Assembly (NCBI GenBank): GCA_965370495.1
Contig: CBDUUV010000020.1
Coordinates: forward strand, 1 to 28,043
From: Krumholzibacterium sp965370495
GTDB taxonomy: Bacteria; Krumholzibacteriota; Krumholzibacteriia; Krumholzibacteriales; Krumholzibacteriaceae
Direction: 5' to 3'
DNA length: 28,043 nt
In this document: piece after piece, positions 14,657-24,263 of the stretch
How positions within the stretch are numbered: the stretch's first letter is position 1
How the letters are laid out: each line of letters starts with the position of its first letter
Made by a program: the position numbers and the translations under genes
Notes under the pieces: model-generated
Databases searched by the model: none
What the model was told of the DNA's origin: nothing
The model's input: the letters and a program-made list of their open reading frames with translations, nothing else

Positions 14657-15943
14657 TCACTTCCCCTCAAGAAGGCTCTGAAAAAGCATATCCAGCTTCT
14701 CCGCCGCTACCCTTCGTGAGTAATCTGGTTCTTCCCCGAGCGAATATGAGTCTTCCAGTTTTCCTTGCAAAACCAGCATAAACATCTTTTCGATCACCTC
14801 TGCAACACTTCCGGGATTGTCGGCAGAAACCACCTCACCTCTATTAAGATCTTTTACAATCGAAGCTGCCTCACCCGCCGGAGCGACAGCAAGTACGGGG
14901 CGCCTGGCTCCGATATACTCGAAGAGTTTTCCGGGAACAAGTCCGCGGTACCTTTCATCATCATGTTTTATCAGCAGCAGAACATGGCTTCCCCTCTCCA
15001 GCCGTATGCATTCGCTGTGAGGGATATTATCCCTGAAACTGACCACTTTACTCAACCCCAGTTTTTCTACCCAGAGTTCATTTTCAGTTTCCCTTGGCCC
15101 CAGAAACAGCACATTTATCTTATCTTCTAATTCCGGGCGCCGTTCCAACAACAACCTCAAGCCCTCGAGAAAAGGCCTGGTCGTCCTTCCAAGCGTCAAC
15201 ATGCCACTGTGCAGAATCGAAAATCTATCGCTACGGAGAGTGATTGAACCTGTCCTGTCGAAATCTTCTTCGTCATAGCCGTTAGCGATTTTCTCCACGC
15301 GGCATGTGGGAAAGAGTTGCTCGAGTTTTTCCTTTTGCCAGAAAGTCGTAACGATCACTCGATCCGCGGCCACAACGCTCTTCTCCATTCTTTTGTGTAT
15401 TGCGGCATGAACCGGGGTCGGAGGGTTTCTGAGGTAGAGAGAGATCCAGGGATCTCTGAAATCGGCCACCCAGGGTATCCTGTACCGGCGAACAATTCTC
15501 CGAACTGCCAGGTGGCTGCTGTCCGGCGGACTCGTAGAATAAACGATGTCGAATCTTTCGGAAGCACAAAGCCTTCCGACCGTTCTCGCGGCAAACGGCA
15601 CCCACCCGACATAGGTGTCGGGAAGAAGAAAGAACTCACCGATCTTCCGCAACACTCCGAACCTGGAAGAGGATCTGCGTGAACGCCTGCTTTTTCCTCT
15701 TGCAAACTGTCCGAGAAGCCTTTGGCCCGAAAGAGACGCCGTCCTTATCACGCGCACTTCTTTCGGTATCTGGTCCATGAGTTTGGTGTCGGAGATCCAG
15801 AACTCACCTGGTTCGGGAGTCACTACAGTAACATCCCATCCCTTTCTCGACAGGTATTTAACAAAAGACAGTGGCCTGTATACTCCACCCCCGGCTGCCG
15901 GCGGGAAAAAGTTTATTACCATGAGTACCTTCTTACGACTCAC
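14657..15943 (-). CDS. GT4-family glycosyltransferase
   Basis: Cytoplasmic GT-B fold transferase of 428 aa. The N-domain has VLMVINFFPPAAGGGVYRPLSF, the usual GT4 start for enzymes acting in polysaccharide assembly. The linker has ADFRDPWISLY. The C-domain has FSILHSGML and PGKLFEYIGARRPVLAVAP, which contains the E residue near the donor-binding site. Its GTG 15943 directly follows the flippase TGA, with GGAGG 5 bases upstream. The sugar donor and acceptor cannot be told from sequence. An 18-base gap separates its stop from the longest upstream limit of the GT-C frame. Confidence 0.88.
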   Translation of the reverse strand: MSRKKVLMVINFFPPAAGGGVYRPLSFVKYLSRKGWDVTVVTPEPGEFWISDTKLMDQIPKEVRVIRTASLSGQRLLGQFARGKSRRSRRSSSRFGVLRKIGEFFLLPDTYVGWVPFAARTVGRLCASERFDIVYSTSPPDSSHLAVRRIVRRYRIPWVADFRDPWISLYLRNPPTPVHAAIHKRMEKSVVAADRVIVTTFWQKEKLEQLFPTCRVEKIANGYDEEDFDRTGSITLRSDRFSILHSGMLTLGRTTRPFLEGLRLLLERRPELEDKINVLFLGPRETENELWVEKLGLSKVVSFRDNIPHSECIRLERGSHVLLLIKHDDERYRGLVPGKLFEYIGARRPVLAVAPAGEAASIVKDLNRGEVVSADNPGSVAEVIEKMFMLVLQGKLEDSYSLGEEPDYSRRVAAEKLDMLFQSLLEGK

Positions 15944-17467
15944 TCAAACCTCCGCCGCCAGAAACCATGCCAGCGCCTTCTTCCCCATCATGGCAGGAAC
16001 CATTCCGATCAGCTTTCCAGCCTCAGCCTGATTGAATACTTCCAGGCGCACCAGAATAAACTTCAGCACGAACGGAGACATCAACAGCCATGCTATCGTC
16101 GCTGGCAGCCCAAAGTATTCAGTCAATAATACTCCGGCGAGAATAAGAAATAAAAATAACAGTATGGCCTTTCCTGTTTCGGAGCCGGGCCTTTCGTAGA
16201 ACCCTTCCCGTTTCGACAGCATGACAGCCACCAGCATCTGTACGGCCGAAGCCAGTACCTGGGCTACAGCCATCCCCAGAACACCCCAGATCGAGACAAA
16301 TATCATAAAAGAACCGAAATAGACGGCCATCCAGAGAAAATCACACAACACCGCCCACTTTATATGATCGAGGCCCTTCATGGTCGCAAGGAGAGGGGCG
16401 GCAAAAGCCGCGATCGGAATACCCGTCAGCAAAACAAGCAATATGGGATAAGCCCCTATATATGCCCTGCCACTCAACAGGATGATAACCCCCCTGCCAG
16501 CAACAGCTGCAAGCATCACAAAAAAGAAAGCCGCGATCACCGTAGTTTTTGTGAACAACACTATCTTTTCTGAAAGTTCTTCCCATCTTCCTTCTTCATA
16601 TATCCTTGTAACCTCCGGCTGAAGAGCAATGACAGGAAATGCCAGAAACCTCTTGATGAGACTGTTAACCCTCGACGCAATATGGAAAATTGATATCGCT
16701 GAAAATGAAAGGACCGAGGACATCACAAACCTGTCAAAATCGGAAAAAGCAAGGGCAACAAAACCAAGAATAAGCGAGTATCCCAGGTATGGAAAAAACG
16801 ACGGTAGAACAACCCCCTCGACGACATGTCTTTTTTCTGGGCCGGTCGACCTGTATACACTGACAACAAACACTGTCGCGCCCGGCACAAAGATGATCCC
16901 GTTCAGTATGCATATCAGTTTGAAAAGTATCAGGAGATCAAGGCGTAACCGGAACAACAGGATAAAGAATGTCAATATCACAAGGTAGCCCAACTCGAAC
17001 ATCATCTGGAGACGCATCTCCCGCAAACCGGTGAACCCTCCATACAGGATTAATTTCAGTGCGATCGCTATCGATGCAAGCACCATCCAGGATAATACAT
17101 CCTCTGACAGAAAATCTTCGGCTGTGGCCGGAACGAGTCCTTTCACCGCCCCCGCCCCCAAATACATCAAAACCCCAAGGAACAGGACTACAGCCGATGA
17201 CGCCAGAAAAAGTCTTAGCGCCTTTGCTTCCTCCCCCCTGCTCTGGAAAGAGGGAAGAAATCTGATAAGCATCTGCGGCAGACCGACAAGAATGATGGTA
17301 GACAGCAGAAGTGAGAATCCCCTGAGCACAACGAACACACCAAAAAGTTCGCCCTCGAGCGACCTGCTCAGGATACTCAGTTGAATCAGTGTAAATATCA
17401 CACCGGCAGCACCTGAGACCGCCAGGGAAACAGCATTCCCGGCAAGCCTGGATCTCCCTGCAATCAT
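15944..17467 (-). CDS. Wzx-like polysaccharide flippase (MATE/MVF superfamily)
   Basis: Membrane protein of 507 aa from ATG 17467. Twelve to fourteen hydrophobic helices span the whole length. The N-terminus RLAGNAVSLAVSGAAGVIFTLIQLSILSRSL and the central RFVMSSVLSFSAISIFHIASR match polysaccharide_synt/Wzx proteins that flip undecaprenyl-PP-linked repeat units. ATG 17467 forms an ATGA overlap with the upstream stop, with GGAG just before it. ATG 17491 and 17482 are in-frame alternatives. A flippase here supports Wzx-dependent export. No clear Wzy polymerase is seen in the window. Confidence 0.87.
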   Translation of the reverse strand: MIAGRSRLAGNAVSLAVSGAAGVIFTLIQLSILSRSLEGELFGVFVVLRGFSLLLSTIILVGLPQMLIRFLPSFQSRGEEAKALRLFLASSAVVLFLGVLMYLGAGAVKGLVPATAEDFLSEDVLSWMVLASIAIALKLILYGGFTGLREMRLQMMFELGYLVILTFFILLFRLRLDLLILFKLICILNGIIFVPGATVFVVSVYRSTGPEKRHVVEGVVLPSFFPYLGYSLILGFVALAFSDFDRFVMSSVLSFSAISIFHIASRVNSLIKRFLAFPVIALQPEVTRIYEEGRWEELSEKIVLFTKTTVIAAFFFVMLAAVAGRGVIILLSGRAYIGAYPILLVLLTGIPIAAFAAPLLATMKGLDHIKWAVLCDFLWMAVYFGSFMIFVSIWGVLGMAVAQVLASAVQMLVAVMLSKREGFYERPGSETGKAILLFLFLILAGVLLTEYFGLPATIAWLLMSPFVLKFILVRLEVFNQAEAGKLIGMVPAMMGKKALAWFLAAEV

Positions 17468-18414
17468 CTTCTCCGGAGCCATTTCCACCATTTCTTTCGA
17501 ATTTCCAGTACGGGGTAGAAATATGCCTCTCCACCCATCGATTTCTTGAAAAACATCATTCCACCGTCACTACCGCTGCTGCCGAGGTTGAAAATCTTTA
17601 TCTTCCTGTCGATGGCTTCCTCAACAGCTTTATAAACAAGGAATGACGCGATTCCCATTTTATGTGAACGATCGGACATCCCTGCCTGCCATGCCTGAGC
17701 CATCCGCCCGAAATACATATCAATATGCCCACCGAGTAATTTTTCTTCAAAAAAGGCGCCCCAGATCATGACCCCATCATTTCTCCTTCTGAAAAGCTGG
17801 TCGAAGAATCTCCTGGGGTACGGATGAACTCCACCCCAACCGGTCGATCCCGACAAATATATTTCGTAGAAAAGGGACAGTTCCCTCTCGTCGCCAAGCA
17901 ACCTGACCTCGACCCCTTCCTTTTCGCACCCATTGCATATTTGTCTTTTTTTGCTACTCAGGCCTTTCGACCTGTATTCCTCAAAATCACCATTCAGGTG
18001 AATCAGGCTGCACTCTCCCACTCCAGGCCCCACGGAAGCAAACCGCCCCTGTTCCAGGTCAAGATCGAAAAGAGCTGCAGCGGCTTCAAGACAACGCGGA
18101 GAATTCGCGATCGAGGCAAACTTGTCAGTCAATGCCCGGATAACCTCCTGCTCTCCTGACACGGGTGTTCCGTAGGTTCCGAATGGCATGGCCCACAGGG
18201 AAAAGAACAGGCCTCGATCAACTCTCACAAAGGGCATGATACCCTCCAGAACCGTACCTTTACGCGCCGTCAGCCAGGCACCGCTGAACGCGGGAAATGA
18301 TGAAACGAGTATTTCCATCCAGGCCGGTGTGTGGAAAAATGTTGCCTGGGGAAACCCCATGATAAAATCAAGGATTTCTTCACCGGCGACATCATATTCT
18401 ATCTGGATTCTCAT
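17464..18414 (-). CDS. FemAB/GNAT-like acyl- or aminoacyl-transferase (Acetyltransf_6 type)
   Basis: Protein of 316 aa with the duplicated GNAT arrangement of FemAB-like enzymes. The N-half has FFHTPAWMEIL and the variable ARKGTVLEGIMPF. The C-half has GSTGWGGVHPYPRRFFDQLF, GAFFEEKLLGGHIDMYFG, AWQAGMSD, NLGSSGSDGGMMFFKKSMGGE and a final hydrophobic strand. The FKKSMGG segment is typical of Acetyltransf_6/BioF2-like proteins found in exopolysaccharide loci. These may add acyl or amino-acid groups to sugars or to lipid-linked peptides. The substrate is not decidable. ATG 18414 has GGGG 5 bases upstream; GTG 18420 is an alternative. It lies 27 bases after the dehydratase gene. Confidence 0.75.
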   Translation of the reverse strand: MRIQIEYDVAGEEILDFIMGFPQATFFHTPAWMEILVSSFPAFSGAWLTARKGTVLEGIMPFVRVDRGLFFSLWAMPFGTYGTPVSGEQEVIRALTDKFASIANSPRCLEAAAALFDLDLEQGRFASVGPGVGECSLIHLNGDFEEYRSKGLSSKKRQICNGCEKEGVEVRLLGDERELSLFYEIYLSGSTGWGGVHPYPRRFFDQLFRRRNDGVMIWGAFFEEKLLGGHIDMYFGRMAQAWQAGMSDRSHKMGIASFLVYKAVEEAIDRKIKIFNLGSSGSDGGMMFFKKSMGGEAYFYPVLEIRKKWWKWLRRR

Positions 18415-18441
18415 CGGCACCCCGTTCGATCAGATAACCGC

Positions 18442-19869
18442 TCAATCACGGTTGCCGAAGGCGGGAATAAGGAGTGACATGATATCGATTACACGGTCAC
18501 TATCCCCTTTTCTCGCCGCCTCTATAATAAGTGCGATATTCTCTTCAAGACCATTTGGAGGAGGCATCGATGTCTTCGCCAGCAAAATTTTCTCTTCACC
18601 GGACGATTCGAGTGCCTCTTCCTCATTTACAAGCACCTCATGAAGCTTCTCACCCTCGCGCAAACCAGAAATACTGATTGCTATCTCCGACTCGGGCTCA
18701 TGGCCGGTCAGCATGATTATATCCCGGGCCATTTCGTATATGTTGAGCGCTTCCCCCATATCAAGAATATAAGTCTCTCCGCCTTTTCCGATTATCGATG
18801 AACGTATAACGAGAAAAGCTGCTTCCTTGACAGTCATGAAATACCTGGTTGCTTCCGGATCACTAACAGTTACAGGCCCTCCCCAATCGATCTGCCTAAG
18901 GAAAAGTGGAACAACACTTCCCGCACTTCCTATAACATTTCCAAAACGCACGGTTATATACCTGCACCGGCTTTCGCTTTTGTACGATTTGAGATAAAGT
19001 TCGGTAATCCTCTTGGACGCCCCCATCACACCACTCGGGTTGGCTGCCTTGTCTGTAGAAATATAGACAAATCGTTCCACCCCACACCTGTCAGCAGCCC
19101 TGATCACATTGATACTTCCCCCGACATTGTTGATTACCGCTTCAGACGGGTCTCTTTCCATATAATGAACATGCTTGTGAGCCGCCGCGTGATAGACAAT
19201 ATCGGGAGATATTTCCCGCATTATCCTGAAGACTTTTTCTTCATCGGTAAGATTACTGATCGACGTTGATATTCCGAGCTCGGGATATGTGGAGCGCAAT
19301 TCCTCCTCGATCTCGAATATCCTGTTCTCACCCCTTCCCAGCATAATCAACCGGCCCGGCTTGACCCTGGCCAACTGGCGGCAGAGTTCGCTGCCAATCG
19401 AGCCTCCTGCTCCTGTTACCAGGATCTTCCTGCCTGATAATTCCCTGCGGGCTGAATCAATGTCGAAACTCACAGTTTCGCGTCCGAGAAGATCTTCGAC
19501 CCTCAATTCCCGGATCTGGTCTATATGGACATTGCCCTTGATGATCTCCATTACACCGGGCACAATCTTGTAAGGAACACCGGCACGCCTGCAGCGCCTC
19601 ATCATATTACGCACAAAACGCCCGGGGGCGGTAGGAATCGCTATGAGTATCTCATCTACCTCATGTTCAGCAGCTATTTGCTCGAGCTCATTCGTTTTCC
19701 CCATTACCGGTATCAGCCCGATCGACATCGCGTCAAACCCGGGGGCGTCATCGATAAATCCGATGACTTCCATATTCAGCTCGCTATGCTTCTCTATTTC
19801 CCCGGCGATCATCCGTCCGGCTTCTCCGGCACCGACTACCAGGATCCTCTTTTTACCGCTTTTGTTCAC
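18442..19869 (-). CDS. CapD/PglF-like UDP-sugar 4,6-dehydratase without membrane helices
   Basis: 475-aa protein. Residues 1-145 form a CoA-binding-like Rossmann unit (RILVVGAGEAGRMI). Residues 146 on form an extended-SDR domain with VTGAGGSIGSELCRQL (151-166), AAAHKHVHYMERDP, STDKAANPSGVMGASKR (271-287) and RFGNVIGSAGSVVPLF. The usual SDR tyrosine is Met282, with Lys286, as in UDP-GlcNAc 4,6-dehydratases of the FlaA1/WbpM/PglF group. Those enzymes make 4-keto-6-deoxy sugars for glycans. Most full-length relatives begin with four membrane helices; this one starts directly with the soluble Rossmann part. GTG 19869 overlaps the propeller stop (GTGA). Confidence 0.92.
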   Translation of the reverse strand: MNKSGKKRILVVGAGEAGRMIAGEIEKHSELNMEVIGFIDDAPGFDAMSIGLIPVMGKTNELEQIAAEHEVDEILIAIPTAPGRFVRNMMRRCRRAGVPYKIVPGVMEIIKGNVHIDQIRELRVEDLLGRETVSFDIDSARRELSGRKILVTGAGGSIGSELCRQLARVKPGRLIMLGRGENRIFEIEEELRSTYPELGISTSISNLTDEEKVFRIMREISPDIVYHAAAHKHVHYMERDPSEAVINNVGGSINVIRAADRCGVERFVYISTDKAANPSGVMGASKRITELYLKSYKSESRCRYITVRFGNVIGSAGSVVPLFLRQIDWGGPVTVSDPEATRYFMTVKEAAFLVIRSSIIGKGGETYILDMGEALNIYEMARDIIMLTGHEPESEIAISISGLREGEKLHEVLVNEEEALESSGEEKILLAKTSMPPPNGLEENIALIIEAARKGDSDRVIDIMSLLIPAFGNRD

Positions 19870-22190
19870 CTGATGACCGCAACCTTTCTGATCTCAGTCT
19901 TACTGGCGCCCGTTATCTTCACGAGATAAATCCCGGACACTATCCTGAACCCGTTAATACTGAGCAGGTCCCATGCCTCCTCACCATCAGAAACACCATT
20001 GGCTTCATGAACGAGTTCACCTTCAAGGTTATAGACCCGGATATCCACAGTGCCGGATATTTGGGATATCTTCAGTGACGTATCCCCCCGCAGATAATAA
20101 AGCGGATTCGGATACAGGATAACTTCGGAAAGAGGGAGTTGTATTTCTTCCTGCGGCGTCACATCGAGACGCGCAACCCCTCTGTCAGTCCCAATCCACA
20201 AATAATTCTCTTCCTGGTCACATGCAAGTGTCATGCATATATGAGAAGGCAACGGCGAAATGACCGAACTCGGATACACGAACTGGAAATTCTTTTCCCA
20301 GAACGTGGTCGTAGTGTACGCCCGGTCTATCACACCCCTGGTATTGATCCTGTTAAGCCCCTGGTTCGTCGCAACCCACAGATTGCCGTAGCCGTCCAGT
20401 TCCAGGTCAAGAACAACCATACCGACAAGGCCCTCGCCACCATATCCCGTCTTGACTTTGAATGAATCAACCACCCCTGATTTGTACTTTACAAGCCCGC
20501 CCGACGTAGCAAGCCATATGGATCCGTCATTTCCAAGCTCTATCGCATTCAAATGGGTAGTGGAAAGATTTTCCTGGTCCAGATAAGAAATCCAGAAATC
20601 CCCTGACTGTGATACAAGGGTATTCCAGTCGAATCCTCCGGTGCGCCAGTACTGAACGCCGTAACCCCGCATCGCGATATACACGCCGTAATCATCGAAG
20701 GCAATGTCAAAAACACTTCCGCTGGCCATGGACCCATGAGTGAGGGGATTGACTTCGAGCCATTCTGAAACGGACGTATTTGTTATATTGATTCCCCATT
20801 TACCATCGGCCTGATAATCATCATCAGAGATGAACCACCTGTTACCGGCCGGGTCTTCCTTCGCTCTTAAAAACCTGTCTGACGTTATCGTAGTCCCGTC
20901 ATCAACCGAAAAATGCATCCACAGGTCATCGCTCTTGTCAAGCGGATCTCCGACATCTATCATATCAAGATCGTAATTCATCGCGTTACACCAGAAAATA
21001 TTTCTTGAATCATACAATATGGCCAGATTGTTCAAAAAGTATGACAGGGCATCGTCATGCCCGACATCCATTCTCATCTTTGTATACGATATCCAGTCCC
21101 CGTCACCCGACCTGTAACTGATGCCATACTTTGTACTGGCCCAGACCCCTCCCCCCGGGGCTGTATCAAGTGCTACGACATTATTATTACTCAAGAGTTC
21201 CGGAGCCTTGTTATGCCACACCCCATCGATGACGGTGGAAATATAGCTGCCTCTCAAAGGATCGTCCACCTTTCCCCCTATCCATGGAGTACCATTACCG
21301 TCGACCGCGATAGTCTTCAGATGGTTGGCGCCGATCCTGTAAAGGCCGAAAAACATCGATTTCATAGGGGCAGCGTACACGCTCTGCCAGTAGACGCCGT
21401 TATGTCTGTACACCCTTTCGTTCGTGACCACGAAGATATCCCCGCCGCCGGAGGCCACTCCAACAGGGGGCATGACATGAAACCAGGATCCGTAATCAGT
21501 CCATGATACGCCGTCATATCTCTGTATTCCAGCCTCCGTGGCACAGTAGATCATCCCATCATGCTCGCAGAGAGAATACGAACTACCCAGAGGGTATAAT
21601 ATACAGGCAAATGTACCCCTGTCGAATCCGGCAACACCATCCTCGTACGCTATCCACAGAGTATTTTCATCAGCATCAAAAATCATATCATTGATTCTTT
21701 TTCCACTGAGGCTGTCAGAAAGAGTGGGCTCGAGCGAATGAAGAAGGTTATCGTAGAATTTTGCCGCGCCGTTTGCTGAACCATAATATACATCCTCTTC
21801 AACCGATACCAGACAGGTGACACTGTCGCTCAGGAGCAGTGTCGCGTTCTCGCTGTAATGGGTCACGGAAGGATCATAGTCGGCATTGTCGATTCTTACT
21901 ATTCCTTCTCCTGCGAACGCGGCCCAGATACTGCCGTTCCCGTCGATCGTGACTGCCGTGACATCATTCGATTTCAATTGGAGCCCGTCATAAAACTGTG
22001 TAAACGTCGAATCCGTCAGGTCGAACAGAAGTATCCCGCCGTTCGTACCGCACCATAGACTGTCGCCTGTACAGGTGATCCTGTTCACAGCGCTGGCGTC
22101 GAGAAAAAGATTCCAGTCTCCGGGAGCTCCCTGTGCCAGACCGGCCACAAAGAACAGAGATATAGTGATGAAAAAAAACAACTTCTTCAC
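19866..22190 (-). CDS. Secreted beta-propeller (Reg_prop) protein with FlgD-like C-terminal sorting module
   Basis: 774-aa exported protein. The signal peptide is MKKLFFFITISLFFVAGLAQGA. Many repeated blades follow, with patterns such as DGNGSIWAAFAGEGIVRID, GNDGSIWLATSGGLVKY, LDGYGNLWVATNQGLNRI and EENYLWIGTDRGVARLD, typical of Reg_prop two-component-type propellers. Residues 688-774 resemble the FlgD-Ig/T9SS-like C-terminal module: VILYPNPL, DIRVYNLEGELV and SGIYLVKITG. There is no kinase domain. The start is GTG 22190, with GGGGGAG 6 bases upstream. It sits between the GT2 fusion and the dehydratase with GTGA coupling, so it is likely co-made with the glycan enzymes. Function is unknown; it may be a surface protein that is glycosylated or attached by this locus. 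Confidence 0.85.
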   Translation of the reverse strand: MKKLFFFITISLFFVAGLAQGAPGDWNLFLDASAVNRITCTGDSLWCGTNGGILLFDLTDSTFTQFYDGLQLKSNDVTAVTIDGNGSIWAAFAGEGIVRIDNADYDPSVTHYSENATLLLSDSVTCLVSVEEDVYYGSANGAAKFYDNLLHSLEPTLSDSLSGKRINDMIFDADENTLWIAYEDGVAGFDRGTFACILYPLGSSYSLCEHDGMIYCATEAGIQRYDGVSWTDYGSWFHVMPPVGVASGGGDIFVVTNERVYRHNGVYWQSVYAAPMKSMFFGLYRIGANHLKTIAVDGNGTPWIGGKVDDPLRGSYISTVIDGVWHNKAPELLSNNNVVALDTAPGGGVWASTKYGISYRSGDGDWISYTKMRMDVGHDDALSYFLNNLAILYDSRNIFWCNAMNYDLDMIDVGDPLDKSDDLWMHFSVDDGTTITSDRFLRAKEDPAGNRWFISDDDYQADGKWGINITNTSVSEWLEVNPLTHGSMASGSVFDIAFDDYGVYIAMRGYGVQYWRTGGFDWNTLVSQSGDFWISYLDQENLSTTHLNAIELGNDGSIWLATSGGLVKYKSGVVDSFKVKTGYGGEGLVGMVVLDLELDGYGNLWVATNQGLNRINTRGVIDRAYTTTTFWEKNFQFVYPSSVISPLPSHICMTLACDQEENYLWIGTDRGVARLDVTPQEEIQLPLSEVILYPNPLYYLRGDTSLKISQISGTVDIRVYNLEGELVHEANGVSDGEEAWDLLSINGFRIVSGIYLVKITGASKTEIRKVAVIR

Positions 22191-22193
22191 GGA

Positions 22194-24263
22194 TTACTCC
22201 CCCTTGTTGAAAAACCACCCTGGGTATATTCCTGACTTACAGATCCCGGGGGACCTGAACAGTATTTCCAGATAATCGGTAACGGAACGCAATCTCGATT
22301 CAATGATCTCGTCTTCAACGGCTGATACCCAGCCATCGGATGGCAATATGCGCCACAAACCTGTTATACCGGGCTTGACCCTCTGAGGCATCCTGCCATC
22401 ATCCATGTGCCATGAAGGAAGAAGTGGAGGTGGCCCGACCAGGCTGACCTTTCCTGCAAGCAGGTCCAGCCATATACGCGTCTTGAAAATGTCCGCAGCT
22501 TCCGTACCGGAAGATTTTACAGTCCGCGGCCATGCAAATAGTTTACCCAGATACCCTATACGTTCTTCAGAAAAGAACCTCATTTTTCCCTTCCTGCCGG
22601 CAATAATCCTGTAGAATCCCGAAAACAGGACGGAAAAAGGAATAACGACCAGGGCCGCGAGAACATCACACACGCGTTGAAAGGCCCGAAGAAACAGAAA
22701 CTGCGCTCCATGTTCTATCGAGAAGATATACTTGCTGCCCAGCCTCTCGACACGAACACCCCTGCCGATGAACCTGGCCGCCGGAGATACGATTTTTATT
22801 TCCAGCATACGCCTTCCCGAACCGGATAGAAACGGCAGAACCGAGCCTTGCTCGAGATGCGAAGGAAGGATTATAATCTCCTGAATCCTGAATTTTTCGA
22901 TAATCTCATCCAGCCGCGTAACAGGCCCCAGCGAATCAGGCCTTTCAGAAATATGCCCGACGATATCGATTCCAAAACCGGGATCAGACATGGCGAGGTC
23001 GTTGAATTCAGCAACCTCAATTTCGTTTCCGGCAAGAACGACTCTCTTGAGATCAAAACTTGCTCTGACAAGCTGCCTGTGAAACATCCTGATCATGCGC
23101 CGTAGCCCGAATACCAGCACAAGCGTAAAGATTGCCTGCGCTCCCAGGACAGCTCTCGAGTAGATCCTTATACGCGCGAGGTATGTAGCTCCAAGCAGAA
23201 TTGCAAATGTCACAAAGACAGACCTGGCAACACGGGAAAATTCCAGCGCCGCCCCCGTCTCCCTGTGTATCCCGTAGAGTCCTCCGAACAGAAATGCCAT
23301 GAAAAAAATACAATTGTAAAACAGAATAAAAAATGTGTACCAGTCAAGAGGATAGAGCCCGTATGTAAAAAAGCTCTGCATATATTCGCGTAAATAATAA
23401 GCCGCCAAGAACCCGGCGTTGATAGCTACAAAATCCGCCAGGGCGAAGACAAACGATTTGATGGCCCCACGATGACGCCTGAAGAAATAAAAGAAGACAT
23501 TCCATTTTTCGTAATAACGGAAAAGGCTTAGCAGGTGCAGCAGAAAGGGTTTTTTGAACATCGATTTCGCGCTGGACCTTTCGTAGTTGTGGATCATGAC
23601 TGAATCGGGCACATAATAGACACCCCAACCATGATGATGCATCCTGAAACACCAATCGGTGTCCTCAAAGTACAGAAAGAACCTCTCATCCATCTTTCCG
23701 ACTTTCCTGACCGCTTCCCGGCGTACCATGAGACAGGCTCCTATCAACCAGTCTACCTTCCTTGACAGATCATGGTCATAATCTGTCATCAGGTGTTTTT
23801 TCAAAACCCTGGCGCGGGGAAATAACCTGCCGAGCAACGTACGTCTCAAAAAGAGGGTGCTGACAGTGTAGAAAGAACGGCAGGAATACTGAAGTGTACC
23901 ATCAGGATAGAACAGTTTCGATCCGGCCATTCCGGCATCGGGGTTATCTTTCATGAATTCGAGCAACCTGTCGATTGATCCCTCTCTCACCTCGATATCC
24001 GGGTTCAGGATAAGAATCATCTCCGAATCCGAAAGGTCGATACCCTGATTAACTCCCCGGGAATATCCCCTGTTATCATCGTTTACGACCAGAGCGCATT
24101 GTTCGTATCCAGATGCTATCATTCCGGGTGTACCATCACTGCTGGCATTGTCGATAACTATCGTCTCGTACTCGCAGGACGGCGGGTGCTTCTCAAGTAA
24201 AGAAAGGCACTTCCCGACCGGTACAAGACTATTGTGAGTAACGATGATTATTGAAAGATCCAT
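22194..24263 (-). CDS. Fusion of GT2 glycosyltransferase and degenerate WbaP-like sugar-phosphate transferase
   Basis: 689 aa. Residues 1-250 are a GT2 (rhamnosyltransferase-like) domain: SIIIVTHNS, VIDNASSDGT, NPDIEV and FLYFEDTDWCFR. Residues 265-395 hold about five hydrophobic helices, as in polyprenyl glycosylphosphotransferases. Residues 405-520 form a CoA-binding-like unit. From about 526 comes a PGT domain with CDVLAALVVIPF, SEERIGYLGKLF, KVSLVGPPP (605-613) and KPGITGLW (630-637). The stretch that should carry the catalytic Asp-Glu (DELPQL) is shortened, and the aligned residues are Phe-Lys; the GPRP motif reads GPPP. I infer the GT2 part may be active and the PGT part probably not. 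ATG 24263 follows the preceding stop directly. Confidence 0.85.
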   Translation of the reverse strand: MDLSIIIVTHNSLVPVGKCLSLLEKHPPSCEYETIVIDNASSDGTPGMIASGYEQCALVVNDDNRGYSRGVNQGIDLSDSEMILILNPDIEVREGSIDRLLEFMKDNPDAGMAGSKLFYPDGTLQYSCRSFYTVSTLFLRRTLLGRLFPRARVLKKHLMTDYDHDLSRKVDWLIGACLMVRREAVRKVGKMDERFFLYFEDTDWCFRMHHHGWGVYYVPDSVMIHNYERSSAKSMFKKPFLLHLLSLFRYYEKWNVFFYFFRRHRGAIKSFVFALADFVAINAGFLAAYYLREYMQSFFTYGLYPLDWYTFFILFYNCIFFMAFLFGGLYGIHRETGAALEFSRVARSVFVTFAILLGATYLARIRIYSRAVLGAQAIFTLVLVFGLRRMIRMFHRQLVRASFDLKRVVLAGNEIEVAEFNDLAMSDPGFGIDIVGHISERPDSLGPVTRLDEIIEKFRIQEIIILPSHLEQGSVLPFLSGSGRRMLEIKIVSPAARFIGRGVRVERLGSKYIFSIEHGAQFLFLRAFQRVCDVLAALVVIPFSVLFSGFYRIIAGRKGKMRFFSEERIGYLGKLFAWPRTVKSSGTEAADIFKTRIWLDLLAGKVSLVGPPPLLPSWHMDDGRMPQRVKPGITGLWRILPSDGWVSAVEDEIIESRLRSVTDYLEILFRSPGICKSGIYPGWFFNKGE

